From Nocardia brevicatena NBRC 12119 (GTDB lineage Bacteria; Actinomycetota; Actinomycetes; Mycobacteriales; Mycobacteriaceae): a stretch of 64,000 nt of DNA. The position numbers and the translations under genes were made by a program. Under the pieces are notes generated by a model, which made no database searches, was not told the origin of the DNA, and was given only the letters and a program-made list of their open reading frames with translations. Positions within the stretch are counted from its first letter, which is position 1. Every line of letters begins with the position of its first letter. The stretch is taken from positions 56,769-120,768 of the forward strand of contig NZ_BAFU01000023.1 of NCBI RefSeq assembly GCF_000308495.1, read 5' to 3'. This document shows positions 33,965-45,170 of the stretch, piece after piece.

Positions 33965-35377
33965 TCAGCCGAGCCCGGAGAAATCCCGCTGCACAACGTG
34001 ATTGCGGTCGGACCAGCTGCCGAGTGTGTAGTCGGGGAACAGGCCGAGATATTCACCGCGGGTGAGGGTGCTCCAGCGCCGCGCCTCAGGGGTGCGGGTC
34101 TTGTAGAAGTTCACCATGTACCCGCCCTCGTAGATCCGCAGCAGGCCGTATCCGCCCGGATACTCCTTCACCGCGGCGACCTCCAGGAACTCCACCGCGC
34201 ACGGGGCATCGGGTCGGGTTCGGCGGGTGCGGTGGGTGTGGCCGCTGTGGTGCAGGAAAACGCCGGGCGCGCGTACGTAGGCGGCCTGCAGGCGGATGCT
34301 GTCGTCGCGGTTCAGTACGAAACCCGGCCCGCCGAGATTGGTCAGTCCCGATTCCGCGGTCACCGGGTGGTGACCGAAGACCAGGGTGGGGCGGTCGGGT
34401 TCATCTCGCAACAGTCGGACGAGCCGGTCCAGTTGCGCCGGATCCAGTTCCCCGCCGGAACCATCCAGGGCGCTGGTGTCGAGCCCGAGGAGACGCAGCC
34501 CGCCGAGATCGTGTTCGACCAACTGCCCTCGCGCGCCGAAAACCTCGGCCCAGCAGTCGTGGTGATCCGGTGCGTCGGGCACGGACGGGCAGCTCGTGTA
34601 GTCGGCACCGGTATGCGGGCGGTCGTGGTTGCCGCGCACCGCGAGGTAGTCGATGTCCGCGACACCCCAGGTGTCGAGTCGGGACCGCACGGCGCGCATA
34701 TCCGTGAGGGCGGCCTCGGCGGTCAGATCACCCGCCAGCAGCAGGGTGGTGGCCCCACGGTCGGGACGGCGCAGATCGTCGAGCAGCGCGTCCAGCATGA
34801 CCTCCGGGTAGGGCGGCAGCCCCGGCTCCTGCCGGAAACCCGGCGGCAGATCGTCCACGAGCAGACCGCTGACGGTTTCGCCGTAGTGCACGTCATTGGC
34901 CAGCGCGATGGTGCGCAGCAGCCGGCCCGGCGGCGGAACCAGCGTGGTGAACTCGCCGACGACCTCCGGGGCACCCGGCAGATGGGTGGTCACCGTCGGG
35001 GCGGCGACAGCGCGCACGCCCGCGGACCGGGCCTCGAAACAATAGGTGCGGCCCGGTTCCAGACCGTCTATCTGCGCGTAGTGAAACGGCGTCGACTCGA
35101 CGGACGCCCATACCGGCACCGGTGCCCGCGGGCTGTCGGCCGGCCCGAGGAGTACCTCGGCCTCAGTGGCCACCGGCACTCGGGTGTCGTCCAGGGCACG
35201 GCTGGTCCAGGTGAGCACCGCCGACCGGTCGGTGACCGTGACGACCTCCAGATCGGTGGCCGTCACCGGTGCCTGGGCCGCTGCCCGGCCCGCGCGCGGC
35301 AGGGCGGCGCCGGGAAGCAGCGCGGCCAGAACCGACGCGCCCAGTACCGTGCGGCGCGACGGCCCGCAGCAGTTCAC
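33965..35377 (-). CDS. Tat-exported metallophosphoesterase
   Basis: 470 residues. The N-terminus has a twin-arginine signal (SRRTVLGAS followed by a hydrophobic stretch), so it is exported folded, probably with its metals. An Ig/FN3-like domain (residues about 40-135) precedes the calcineurin-like phosphoesterase core, whose five metal motifs are all present: ANDVHYGE, LLAGDLTAE, VRGNHDR, FGHHPV and HSGHTH. The substrate is unknown. The GTG at 35377 lies 16 bases after the stop of the Pro-rich membrane-protein gene, so the two are probably one operon. Confidence 0.9.
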   Translation of the reverse strand: MNCCGPSRRTVLGASVLAALLPGAALPRAGRAAAQAPVTATDLEVVTVTDRSAVLTWTSRALDDTRVPVATEAEVLLGPADSPRAPVPVWASVESTPFHYAQIDGLEPGRTYCFEARSAGVRAVAAPTVTTHLPGAPEVVGEFTTLVPPPGRLLRTIALANDVHYGETVSGLLVDDLPPGFRQEPGLPPYPEVMLDALLDDLRRPDRGATTLLLAGDLTAEAALTDMRAVRSRLDTWGVADIDYLAVRGNHDRPHTGADYTSCPSVPDAPDHHDCWAEVFGARGQLVEHDLGGLRLLGLDTSALDGSGGELDPAQLDRLVRLLRDEPDRPTLVFGHHPVTAESGLTNLGGPGFVLNRDDSIRLQAAYVRAPGVFLHHSGHTHRTRRTRPDAPCAVEFLEVAAVKEYPGGYGLLRIYEGGYMVNFYKTRTPEARRWSTLTRGEYLGLFPDYTLGSWSDRNHVVQRDFSGLG

Positions 35378-35393
35378 CGGCGGACGGGCCCGG

Positions 35394-36071
35394 TCAGGAA
35401 TTCATATTGCTGCCGGAACAGACCTTCCACTCGCCGTCCTCCTTCTTCAACGTTTCCTCGGAGCTGTCGTCGGAATCGGTACTCGTTTCGTCCTTACCGG
35501 GAAGGGAGAACGTCATCTGCCCGGTGACATGCGCGGTCGCCCGATCGCCGGTGATGACGATGTTCTCCACCGACTCGATGGTGACCGAGAAGTCCGCCCG
35601 TCCGATCTCGACCTTCTCCGAGGCCGACATGTCGTCGAACTCGTCACGGTCGGCCTTGCAGGCCATGGCGGCGGCGGCCGCCATACCGTCGTTACTCAGG
35701 GTGTCGTAGAAATCGCGGATGGCCGCCTCGATCCGCTGCTCGTCGGACGCGATCGGAGTTCGGCCCTGGACGGTGAGCACCACCACGGTCGCGATACCTA
35801 CGACGGCCACCAAGCCGGCCGCGACCAGGCCGATGATGAGCCCGGTGCGGTTCTTCCGCGGCTGCGGCGGCATACCCGGTGGCGGGAAACCGCCCGGCGG
35901 ACTCATCCCCGGCTGCGGTGGGAAGCCTTGCGGCGGCATCCCAGGTTGTGGCGGGAAGCCTTGGAGTGGCATCCCGGGTTGTGGCGGGTATCCCGGCTGT
36001 CCCCCATATGGGGGTTGCTGTCCGTACGGAGGCATGCCCTGAGGTGGTTGTCCCCCCGGTGGGTAGGTCAT
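35394..36071 (-). CDS. membrane protein with a Pro/Gly/Gln-rich repeat N-terminus
   Basis: 225 residues from ATG 36071 (AAGGA nine bases before it). The first 75 residues are a cytoplasmic low-complexity tract with near-perfect repeats of PPQPGMP followed by QGF. Then come a basic stop (QPRKNRTG), one transmembrane helix ([20 protein letters not shown]) and an external domain of about 120 residues resembling the DUF4878/nuclear-transport-factor-like lumazine folds in mycobacterial membrane proteins. The function is unknown. The next gene is an exported phosphoesterase. Confidence 0.78.
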   Translation of the reverse strand: MTYPPGGQPPQGMPPYGQQPPYGGQPGYPPQPGMPLQGFPPQPGMPPQGFPPQPGMSPPGGFPPPGMPPQPRKNRTGLIIGLVAAGLVAVVGIATVVVLTVQGRTPIASDEQRIEAAIRDFYDTLSNDGMAAAAAMACKADRDEFDDMSASEKVEIGRADFSVTIESVENIVITGDRATAHVTGQMTFSLPGKDETSTDSDDSSEETLKKEDGEWKVCSGSNMNS

Positions 36072-36332
36072 GATCACATCCTTCGTTCCCGAATGTCCTC
36101 CGCAGATTACGGCAGTCGGCGGCGGTATACGCGGATGAAACTCACCGGTGGGGCGCGCTGTCGCCGGTGTCACGGCGAGGGTCTACACCCGCTTGCAAGG
36201 TGAGGCGCCGAGGCGGTAGCGCGGAATTCGGATGGGGCGGCCGTGCCATCTCCTGGCGTCGATGCGGGCCGAGAGCGGGAACGAGAACGGCTCCCGACCG
36301 GTAATCAGCTGGTCGGGAGCCGTCGTCGTGTG

Positions 36333-36405
36333 TGCCCTCGGCAGGATTCGAACCTGCGGCCTTCTGCTCCGGAGGCAGACGCTCTATCCCCTGAGCTACG
36401 AGGGC
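36333..36405 (-). tRNA. tRNA-Arg (anticodon CCG)
   Basis: On the minus strand the acceptor GCCCTCG pairs fully with CGAGGGC, the D arm is GCTCAGGGGATAGAGC, the anticodon stem-loop is TCTGC-CTCCGGA-GCAGA (anticodon CCG), and the T arm is GCAGG-TTCGAAT-CCTGC, with discriminator A. CCA is not encoded. It reads CGG codons. Confidence 0.95.
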
Positions 36406-36508
36406 GGGGATCCATCCGATCGGCTCGGCGGGCCGGCCGATCGGGCGGACCACAGCGTATCGCATCGGCGGGCGTGCGCCAAAACGCGCGGTACAGGTGG
36501 GGCTCGGA

Positions 36509-37255
36509 TCAGTTCGGCGGGAGCGGGCTGCCGCCGCGGGCGGTGAGCATATCGGTAATCAGTCGGGATTCACCCTGCTGGGTGGCGGTCATCTTCTCGG
36601 CGAGCCCGCGCACCACGGCGGTTTCCGCGTGTTCGGCGGCGTATTCGAGCATCGGCAGGCCACCCTGGTGGTGGCGCAGCATCAACTGGAGGAACAACAC
36701 GTCCAGGGCCCTGCCTTCGGCGCGGCGCAACGCCGCGAGTTCCTCGTCGCCGGCCATACCGGGCATCGCGGAGACGGCGCCGTGACCGGTGTGATCGCCG
36801 TGTGCGTGCCCGGCCATCCAGTCCATGTATCCGTCCGCGCCGCGGGCCGGCGCGCCCCACAGCTGTAGCCAGCCCTGCATACGGCCGAGCTGGCTCTGCT
36901 GGGTGGTGAGGATGTCGTAGGCCAGCCGGCGCACATCGGGATCGGTGGAACGGACGAGTGCCACCCCCGCCATCTCCACGGCCTGGGCATGGTGAGCGGA
37001 CATGTCCTGGTTGAATCCGATGTCGACCGGACCGGGCGTGGGGGTGGGGTCGCCGTCCGCGCTCGCCCACACCAGCGCGCCGGCCGCGAAGCCGAGCACC
37101 AGCAGCCCGATCGCGGCGAGGACCAGCAGCGGGGTGTGCTGGGCGCGCAGCTGTGCGCGCAGGCCGGTATCGGCGGATACCGGCGCGTCCGGAGAATCCG
37201 TCGAAACGGCGGCCTCGGCCGGTGCGGGGGAGGTGCGTTCGTCGGGTTCCGGCAC
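36509..37255 (-). CDS. DUF305 family protein, membrane-anchored, His/Met-rich
   Basis: 248 residues. After a cytoplasmic tail of about 40 residues and one transmembrane helix (LLVLAAIGLLVLGFAAGALV) comes a four-helix DUF305 domain with paired motifs FNQDMSAHHAQAVEMA and LMLRHHQGGLPMLEYA. Between them lies a His/Met/Asp-rich loop (GHAHGDHTGHGAVSAMPGMA). DUF305 proteins are frequently linked to copper, and this loop could bind it (inference). The GTG start at 37255 overlaps the stop of the DUF3105 gene, so the two are cotranslated. Confidence 0.88.
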   Translation of the reverse strand: MPEPDERTSPAPAEAAVSTDSPDAPVSADTGLRAQLRAQHTPLLVLAAIGLLVLGFAAGALVWASADGDPTPTPGPVDIGFNQDMSAHHAQAVEMAGVALVRSTDPDVRRLAYDILTTQQSQLGRMQGWLQLWGAPARGADGYMDWMAGHAHGDHTGHGAVSAMPGMAGDEELAALRRAEGRALDVLFLQLMLRHHQGGLPMLEYAAEHAETAVVRGLAEKMTATQQGESRLITDMLTARGGSPLPPN

Positions 37256-38175
37256 TACCGGCCCGTTCCCGCCGGGGTCTGCGGCTCGCCGGGCAGCGTG
37301 CCCGGCATTCCGGGGATGGCGGGCACACCGGGGATACCGGGCGGCAGGCCGGGCATACCGGAGAGACCGCCCAGTTCCGACTGGTCGGGGGCGAGACCAC
37401 CGCCGTCCATCGGGACCGCGTCCGGTCCGGGCGGGGTGGGGTCGTACGGCGGCGGGTTCTCGGTGTCGAAGACGATGGTCGAGCAGTCCGCGCCGATCTC
37501 CGGATAGGTGTTGGGGTTCAGCCGCAGCGCGGTGATGAACTGGCCGATCCGCTTGTCGTCGGCGTTGTCGACGGTCAACTGGTGGCCCCACGACTGCAGC
37601 GAGACCGGCGCTTCCTGGTCGGGATACGGCGACAGCATCATGTACTGTTCGCCCTCGACCCGGTCCTTCAGCTTCTCGATTCCCGCGGCGTCGATCTTGT
37701 CCGGGTTGTAGGTGATCCAGACCGCACCGTGTTCGAGGGAGTGGACGGCGTTCTCCTCGCGGATCGCCTTGTCGTAGACCGTGCCCATACAGGTTGCCCA
37801 GGACGAGTCGTGTGGGCCACCGAACGGCGGGTTCTGGTCATAGGCGACCCGCTGGTCCGGGCCGATGTGCAGACCGGCCTGGTAGTCCCGCTTCGCCACA
37901 CCCTCGATCCCGTCGGAGGGGTCCTTGTGCGCCTCGCTGGGGGTGTATCTGTCCAGCTCGGCCTTTTCCTGATATTTCGGGACCAGGTAGACCGCCAGCG
38001 CGCCGATGAGCCCGATGATCATCACGGCCGCGCCGACGGTGAGCCACGGAATTCGGCGAATCCCCGGCGGCTTCGCCTTTCCGCCGCTCCCTGTGCCGCC
38101 GCTCTTGCGAGCGGGGCCGACCTTCCCCGCCGCCTTGACGGCCTTCGCCGATTTGGCGCTGGTCTTGTTCGGCAT
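37255..38175 (-). CDS. DUF3105 family membrane protein
   Basis: 306 residues. A very basic, Lys/Ala/Gly-rich cytoplasmic tail (about 45 residues) precedes one transmembrane helix (WLTVGAAVMIIGLIGALAVY) and a DUF3105 domain with FGGPHDSSWATCMGTVYD, VHSLEHGAVWITYNPD and a Met-rich PGMPGLPPGIPG tail. The two conserved His and the His-Gly pair are typical of the family; the function is unknown. Start ATG 38175 with GAGGA seven bases before it. It is divergent from argS across 92 bases. Confidence 0.88.
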   Translation of the reverse strand: MPNKTSAKSAKAVKAAGKVGPARKSGGTGSGGKAKPPGIRRIPWLTVGAAVMIIGLIGALAVYLVPKYQEKAELDRYTPSEAHKDPSDGIEGVAKRDYQAGLHIGPDQRVAYDQNPPFGGPHDSSWATCMGTVYDKAIREENAVHSLEHGAVWITYNPDKIDAAGIEKLKDRVEGEQYMMLSPYPDQEAPVSLQSWGHQLTVDNADDKRIGQFITALRLNPNTYPEIGADCSTIVFDTENPPPYDPTPPGPDAVPMDGGGLAPDQSELGGLSGMPGLPPGIPGVPAIPGMPGTLPGEPQTPAGTGR

Positions 38176-38267
38176 CGACTGGTCCTCGCTCTTCCCGTGT
38201 ATGGACAGTGCGGAGCGGCGGTGCCCACTCGCGGCGCGCACCTGCCCGGACCATAGGATAGAGACTC

Positions 38268-39926
38268 GTGACTCCAGCTGACCTTGCAGATCTCCTTCGT
38301 GCCACCGCGGCGAAGGTTCTCGCCGAACGTGGACTGGACCCCGCCGTCCTGCCCGACAAGGTCGATGTGGAGCGTCCGCGCAACCCCGAGCACGGCGATT
38401 ATGCGACCAACCTGGCGATGCGGGTCGCGAAGAAAGCCGGAACCAACCCGCGCGATCTGGCCGGCTGGCTGGCCGAGGCGCTGAACGGTGCCGACGGTGT
38501 GGCCTCGGCCGAACCGGCCGGTCCCGGCTTCCTCAACGTCCGGCTGGCGGCTTCGGCGCAGGGCGCCATCCTCGAGCAGGTGGGTCGCGCGGGCGCCGCG
38601 TACGGCACCGCCGAGACGCTGCGCGGTACCCGGATCAATCTGGAATTCGTCTCCGCCAATCCCACCGGTCCGGTCCATCTGGGCGGTACGCGCTGGGCCG
38701 CGGTCGGCGACGCGCTCGGCCGTATCCTGGCCGCGCAGGGCGCCGAGGTGGTGCGGGAGTACTACTTCAACGACCACGGTGCGCAGATCGACCGGTTCGC
38801 CGAATCGCTGGTCGCCGCCGCCACCGGGGCGCCGACCCCGGAGAAGGGGTACGCGGGCGCCTATATCGGCGAAATCGCGAACAAGATCGTCGCCGCCCAT
38901 CCGGAGGCGCTCGGACTGGAGCAGGCGCAGCGGCTGGAATTGTTCCGTGCCGAGGGCGTCGAATTGATGTTCGCCCATATCAAGGAAACGCTGCACGAAT
39001 TCGGCACCGATTTCGATGTGTACTTCAACGAGAGTTCGCTGTTCGCCTCGGGCGCGGTGGACCGCGCGGTGGAGCAGCTGAAGGATTCCGGTGACCTGTA
39101 CGCCAAGGACGGTGCATGGTGGATCGCCAGCTCCGAATACGGCGACGATCAGGACCGGGTGGTCATAAAAAGCGACGGCAAGGCCGCCTATATCGCCGGT
39201 GATATCGCCTACTTCCAGGACAAGCGGTCGCGCGGTTTCGATCTGTGCATCTATATGCTCGGCGCCGACCACCACGGCTATATCGGTCGACTGAAGGCCG
39301 CCGCGGCGGCCTTCGGCGACGATCCGAATACCGTCGAGGTCCTCATCGGCCAGATGGTCAATCTGCTGCGCGACGGTGTCGCGGTGCGGATGAGCAAGCG
39401 GGCGGGCACCGTGGTCACCCTGGACGACCTGGTCGAGGCCATCGGTGTGGACGCCGCCCGCTATTCGCTGGTACGCAGTTCGGTGAATTCGAGTATCGAT
39501 ATCGATCTGGATCTGTGGGCGAAGCAGGACAGCGTCAACCCGGTCTACTACGTGCAGTACGCACACGCGCGCACCTGCTCCATCGCGCGCAATGCCGAAG
39601 CGTTCGGCTACGACAGGGTGGTACCGGATTTCGCGCTGCTCGCCGCCGACGAGGAAGGCGCGCTGATCCGGACGATCGGCGAGTTCCCCCGGGTGGTCGC
39701 CGCCGCCGCCACCCTGCGCGAGCCGCACCGGGTGGCCCGCTACCTCGAGGAGCTCGCGGGTGCCTATCACGCGTTTCAGACCAATAAGGCCCTGCGCGTC
39801 CTACCGCAGGGCGACGACCCCGTGACCCCGGTCAACGCCGCCCGGCTCGTCCTGGTCAACGCCACTCGACAGGTGCTCGCGAACGGCCTCGGCCTGCTCG
39901 GTGTCACCGCGCCGGAGCGCATGTGA
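38268..39926 (+). CDS. argS: arginyl-tRNA synthetase
   Basis: 552 residues, the normal bacterial length. Class I synthetase motifs are seen as the HIGH equivalent [13 protein letters not shown] (near residue 139) and the KMSKS equivalent MSKRAGTVV. The N-terminal ADD domain and the C-terminal DALR anticodon-binding domain ([14 protein letters not shown]) are complete. GTG start at 38268 with no strong ribosome binding site, so translation may begin close to the transcript's 5' end. It heads the conserved argS-lysA-hom-thrC-thrB-rho block. Confidence 0.97.
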   Translation: MTPADLADLLRATAAKVLAERGLDPAVLPDKVDVERPRNPEHGDYATNLAMRVAKKAGTNPRDLAGWLAEALNGADGVASAEPAGPGFLNVRLAASAQGAILEQVGRAGAAYGTAETLRGTRINLEFVSANPTGPVHLGGTRWAAVGDALGRILAAQGAEVVREYYFNDHGAQIDRFAESLVAAATGAPTPEKGYAGAYIGEIANKIVAAHPEALGLEQAQRLELFRAEGVELMFAHIKETLHEFGTDFDVYFNESSLFASGAVDRAVEQLKDSGDLYAKDGAWWIASSEYGDDQDRVVIKSDGKAAYIAGDIAYFQDKRSRGFDLCIYMLGADHHGYIGRLKAAAAAFGDDPNTVEVLIGQMVNLLRDGVAVRMSKRAGTVVTLDDLVEAIGVDAARYSLVRSSVNSSIDIDLDLWAKQDSVNPVYYVQYAHARTCSIARNAEAFGYDRVVPDFALLAADEEGALIRTIGEFPRVVAAAATLREPHRVARYLEELAGAYHAFQTNKALRVLPQGDDPVTPVNAARLVLVNATRQVLANGLGLLGVTAPERM

Positions 39927-39993
39927 GCGTCCGACCGTCATCCCCCGACCGCATCGCCCGACTCTTCCGGTGTCGGACGAGGAAGGAAGACCG

Positions 39994-41412
39994 ATGAGCG
40001 CGCATCCGGCCGGCCCCCGGCACGCCGAGATCCCGCACGCCCCCAGCCTGCCGGAGCGTCCGGCCGATCCGCGGGAACTGATCGACCTGCCCGCCCAGGT
40101 GTGGCCGCGCAACGCCACCCGCGGCGATGACGGTGTCGTCCGGGTCGCGGGCCTGCCGGTGACCGAGTTGGCGGCACAGTTCGGCACGCCGCTGTTCGTT
40201 GTGGACGAGGATGATTTCCGGTCCCGCTGCCGGGATATGGTGCAGGCGTTCGGCCCGGGTGCCCGGGTGCACTACGCGTCCAAGGCTTTTCTGTGCAGCG
40301 AGGTGGCGCGCTGGATTCGGGACGAGGGGCTGTCGCTGGACGTGTGTTCCGGCGGTGAGCTGGCGGTGGCGCTGCATGCCGGGTTCCCCGCCGAGCGAAT
40401 CGCCTTCCACGGCAACAACAAGTCCGTCGCCGAGCTGGAGGCCGCGGTGGCCGCCGGTGTCGGGCACGTGGTGGTCGACTCGCTGGTCGAGATCGAACGG
40501 CTGGAGGCCGTCGCGGCGCGCGCGGGGGCGGTGCAGGATGTGCTGGTGCGCGTCACGGTCGGGGTGGAGGCGCATACCCACGAATATATTTCCACCGCGC
40601 ACGAGGACCAGAAATTCGGTTTCTCCATTGCCGGTGGGGATGCGATGGAGGCGTTGGCGCGGGTCTTCGATGCCGATAATCTGCGTTTGGTCGGATTGCA
40701 CAGCCATATCGGTTCGCAGATTTTCGAAATAGACGGATTCGAAATCGCGGCGCACCGGATGCTGGGGCTGCTGCGCGAGGCCATCGACAAATTCGGGGTC
40801 GAACGGACCGCGCAGATCTCTCTGCTGGATCTGGGCGGCGGTCTCGGTATCTCATATCTACCCTCGGACGATCCACCGGTATTGCAGGAATTCGCCGGTA
40901 AACTGCGCGACCTGGTCGCTCGGGAGGCCGAACGGGCCGGATTGCCGATGCCGGAAATCGCGGTCGAACCCGGACGGGCCATCGCCGGCCCGGGCACGGT
41001 GACGCTGTACGAGGTCGGCACGGTCAAGGATGTCTGCCTCGACGGCGGGCTGCGCCGCCGTTATGTCAGCGTGGACGGCGGGATGAGCGACAACATCCGT
41101 CCGGCGCTGTATCAGGCCGACTACGACTGCCGACTGGTATCACGATCGTCGCAGGCGCTTCCGGTGATGGCCCGGGTGGTGGGAAAGCACTGCGAGAGCG
41201 GCGATATCGTCATCCGGGACACCTGGATGCCCGGCGACGCCGGTCCGGGCGATCTGATCGCGGTGGCCGCGACCGGCGCCTACTGCTATTCCATGTCGAG
41301 TCGGTACAACATGTTGACCCGTCCCGCCGTGGTCGCCGTGCGCGATGGTGCAGCCCGGCTGATCCTGCGTCGGGAGACGGTGGCGGACCTGCTGAGCCTG
41401 GAGGTCCGATGA
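39994..41412 (+). CDS. lysA: diaminopimelate decarboxylase
   Basis: 472 residues. Fold-type III PLP enzyme: the PLP Lys is in [10 protein letters not shown] (near residue 95), followed by [34 protein letters not shown] and the active-site Cys region HCESGDIV. It makes L-lysine from meso-diaminopimelate, the last lysine step, which also drains the cell-wall precursor pool. The ATG at 39994 follows GGAAGGAAG. It overlaps hom by four bases. Confidence 0.96.
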   Translation: MSAHPAGPRHAEIPHAPSLPERPADPRELIDLPAQVWPRNATRGDDGVVRVAGLPVTELAAQFGTPLFVVDEDDFRSRCRDMVQAFGPGARVHYASKAFLCSEVARWIRDEGLSLDVCSGGELAVALHAGFPAERIAFHGNNKSVAELEAAVAAGVGHVVVDSLVEIERLEAVAARAGAVQDVLVRVTVGVEAHTHEYISTAHEDQKFGFSIAGGDAMEALARVFDADNLRLVGLHSHIGSQIFEIDGFEIAAHRMLGLLREAIDKFGVERTAQISLLDLGGGLGISYLPSDDPPVLQEFAGKLRDLVAREAERAGLPMPEIAVEPGRAIAGPGTVTLYEVGTVKDVCLDGGLRRRYVSVDGGMSDNIRPALYQADYDCRLVSRSSQALPVMARVVGKHCESGDIVIRDTWMPGDAGPGDLIAVAATGAYCYSMSSRYNMLTRPAVVAVRDGAARLILRRETVADLLSLEVR

Positions 41413-42784
41413 GCGAGACGAAAGGGGCGACCATGACCGAGTCGACCACCGAACACGGCCGATGGGGGTCCGAACGGCCGATCGGGGTGGCCGTGCTCGG
41501 TATGGGCAATGTCGGTACCGAGGTGGTGCGCATCCTGCGTGACCACGCCGACGACCTGCGTTCCCGGGTCGGCGCGCCGGTGGTGTTGCGCGGCGTCGCG
41601 GTGCGCAATACGGCCGACCGCGGCATCCCCGCCGAACTGCTGACCACCGACGCCGACGCGCTCGTCGCCCGCCCCGATGTGGATATCGTCGTGGAGGTGA
41701 TCGGCGGGATCGCCCTGCCGCGCCGGCTCATCCTGGCCGCCCTCGAGGCGGGTAAATCCGTTATCACCGCGAACAAGGCGCTGTTGGCCGACTACACCGG
41801 GGAACTGGCCGCCGCCGCCGAGCGCAGCCGCGCCGACCTGTACTTCGAGGCCGCCGTGGCGGGTGCCATCCCAGTGGTGCGGCCGCTGATCCAGTCGCTG
41901 TCCGGCGACCGGGTGCATCGGGTGATCGGCATCGTCAACGGCACCACCAACTTCATTCTCTCCGCCATGGACGAGACCGGTGCCGACTACCACGACATAC
42001 TCGCCGAGGCCACCCGGCTGGGTTACGCCGAGGCCGACCCCACCGCCGACGTCCAGGGCTACGACGCCGCCGCCAAGGCCGCCATTCTGGCCTCGCTGGC
42101 CTTCCACACCCGGGTGACCGCCGCCGATGTCTACTGCGAGGGCATCACCAAGATCACCGCCGAAGATCTGGAAACGGCCACCGCGCTGGGCTGCACCGTC
42201 AAACTGCTCGCCATCTGCGAGCGGGTCCCCGCCGGGCCGGGGGAGCCGAACCCGGAGGAGGGCGGCAAGGAGCGGGTCTCGGTGCGCGTGTATCCGGCGC
42301 TCATTCCCCGCAAACACCCCTTGGCGGCGGTGTCCGGCGCGTTCAACGCGGTTGTGGTGGAGGCCGAGAACGCGGGCCGGCTCATGTTCTACGGCCAGGG
42401 TGCGGGCGGTGCGCCGACCGCGTCGGCCGTCCTGGGTGATCTGGTGATGGCCGCCCGCAACAAGTTCTTCGGTGGTCGTGCTCCGGGCGAATCGGTTTAT
42501 GCTGAGCTACCGATTGCGCCGATCGGCGATACGCCCACCCGCTATCACGTGAATCTGCAGGTCGCCGACCGAACGGGTGTGCTGCAGGCGGTTGCGGGTG
42601 AATTCGCCGAGCGCGGGGTGAGCATCTCCACGGTGCGCCAGGAAGGACACGGGGAGGGCGCCCGGCTGGTCGTCGTCACCCACACCGCGACGGAATCGGC
42701 GCTCGCGGACACCGTATCCGCGCTGGCGGAACTGGATTCCGTCATCTCCGTGACCAGTGTTCTGAGATTGGAAGGCACCGAAGA

Positions 42785-42788
<4 letters not shown>
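41409..42788 (+). CDS. hom: homoserine dehydrogenase
   Basis: 459 residues. The N-terminal NAD(P) motif is [11 protein letters not shown], the catalytic region contains [31 protein letters not shown], and a C-terminal ACT domain ([18 protein letters not shown]) gives threonine feedback control, as in actinomycetes. It reduces aspartate semialdehyde to homoserine. The ATG at 41409, overlapping the lysA stop and preceded by GGAGG, is preferred over an ATG at 41433. Confidence 0.96.
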
Positions 42789-44849
<2,061 letters not shown>

Positions 44850-44863
44850 CGGGCGCGCCCACC

Positions 44864-45170
44864 TTGCCGAGGTCGACAGTGGGCAGCTATCCTGGGCGAG
44901 TCCGTACATCGCGCGCATCAGACGCCGGTGCTTCATCAGGGCAATCGCTCCAGCAGGCTCCTGGCTCGAGCCTCCAGGCCATGGGGGTGCTGCGCAGCTT
45001 CGGAAGCTACGCAGCTGGAATGATCTCTCCCACCATTCATCACCGGTGGTGAAGCCTCCGGGCCCGGCGGAGCAGGCGGTACGGCTATAAATCCGAGTCC
45101 GGTATGCGTTCGGACTACGGAACGAACCCTCGACTCAGCACACGGCCGCCGAGGGAAGGAAAGGATCTCC
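44864..45170 (+). promoter_or_regulatory. promoter and long leader of rho
   Basis: TTGCCG (44864-44869), an 18-base spacer and TATCCT (44888-44893) form a sigma-70-type promoter, giving a leader of about 270 bases before rho. The leader contains hairpin AGCTTC-G-GAAGCT (about 44997-45009) and GC-rich inverted repeats near 45045. A second AT-rich box, TATAAA, lies at 45086-45091. Rho genes are often autoregulated by termination in the leader; that is possible here but not shown. Confidence 0.5.
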
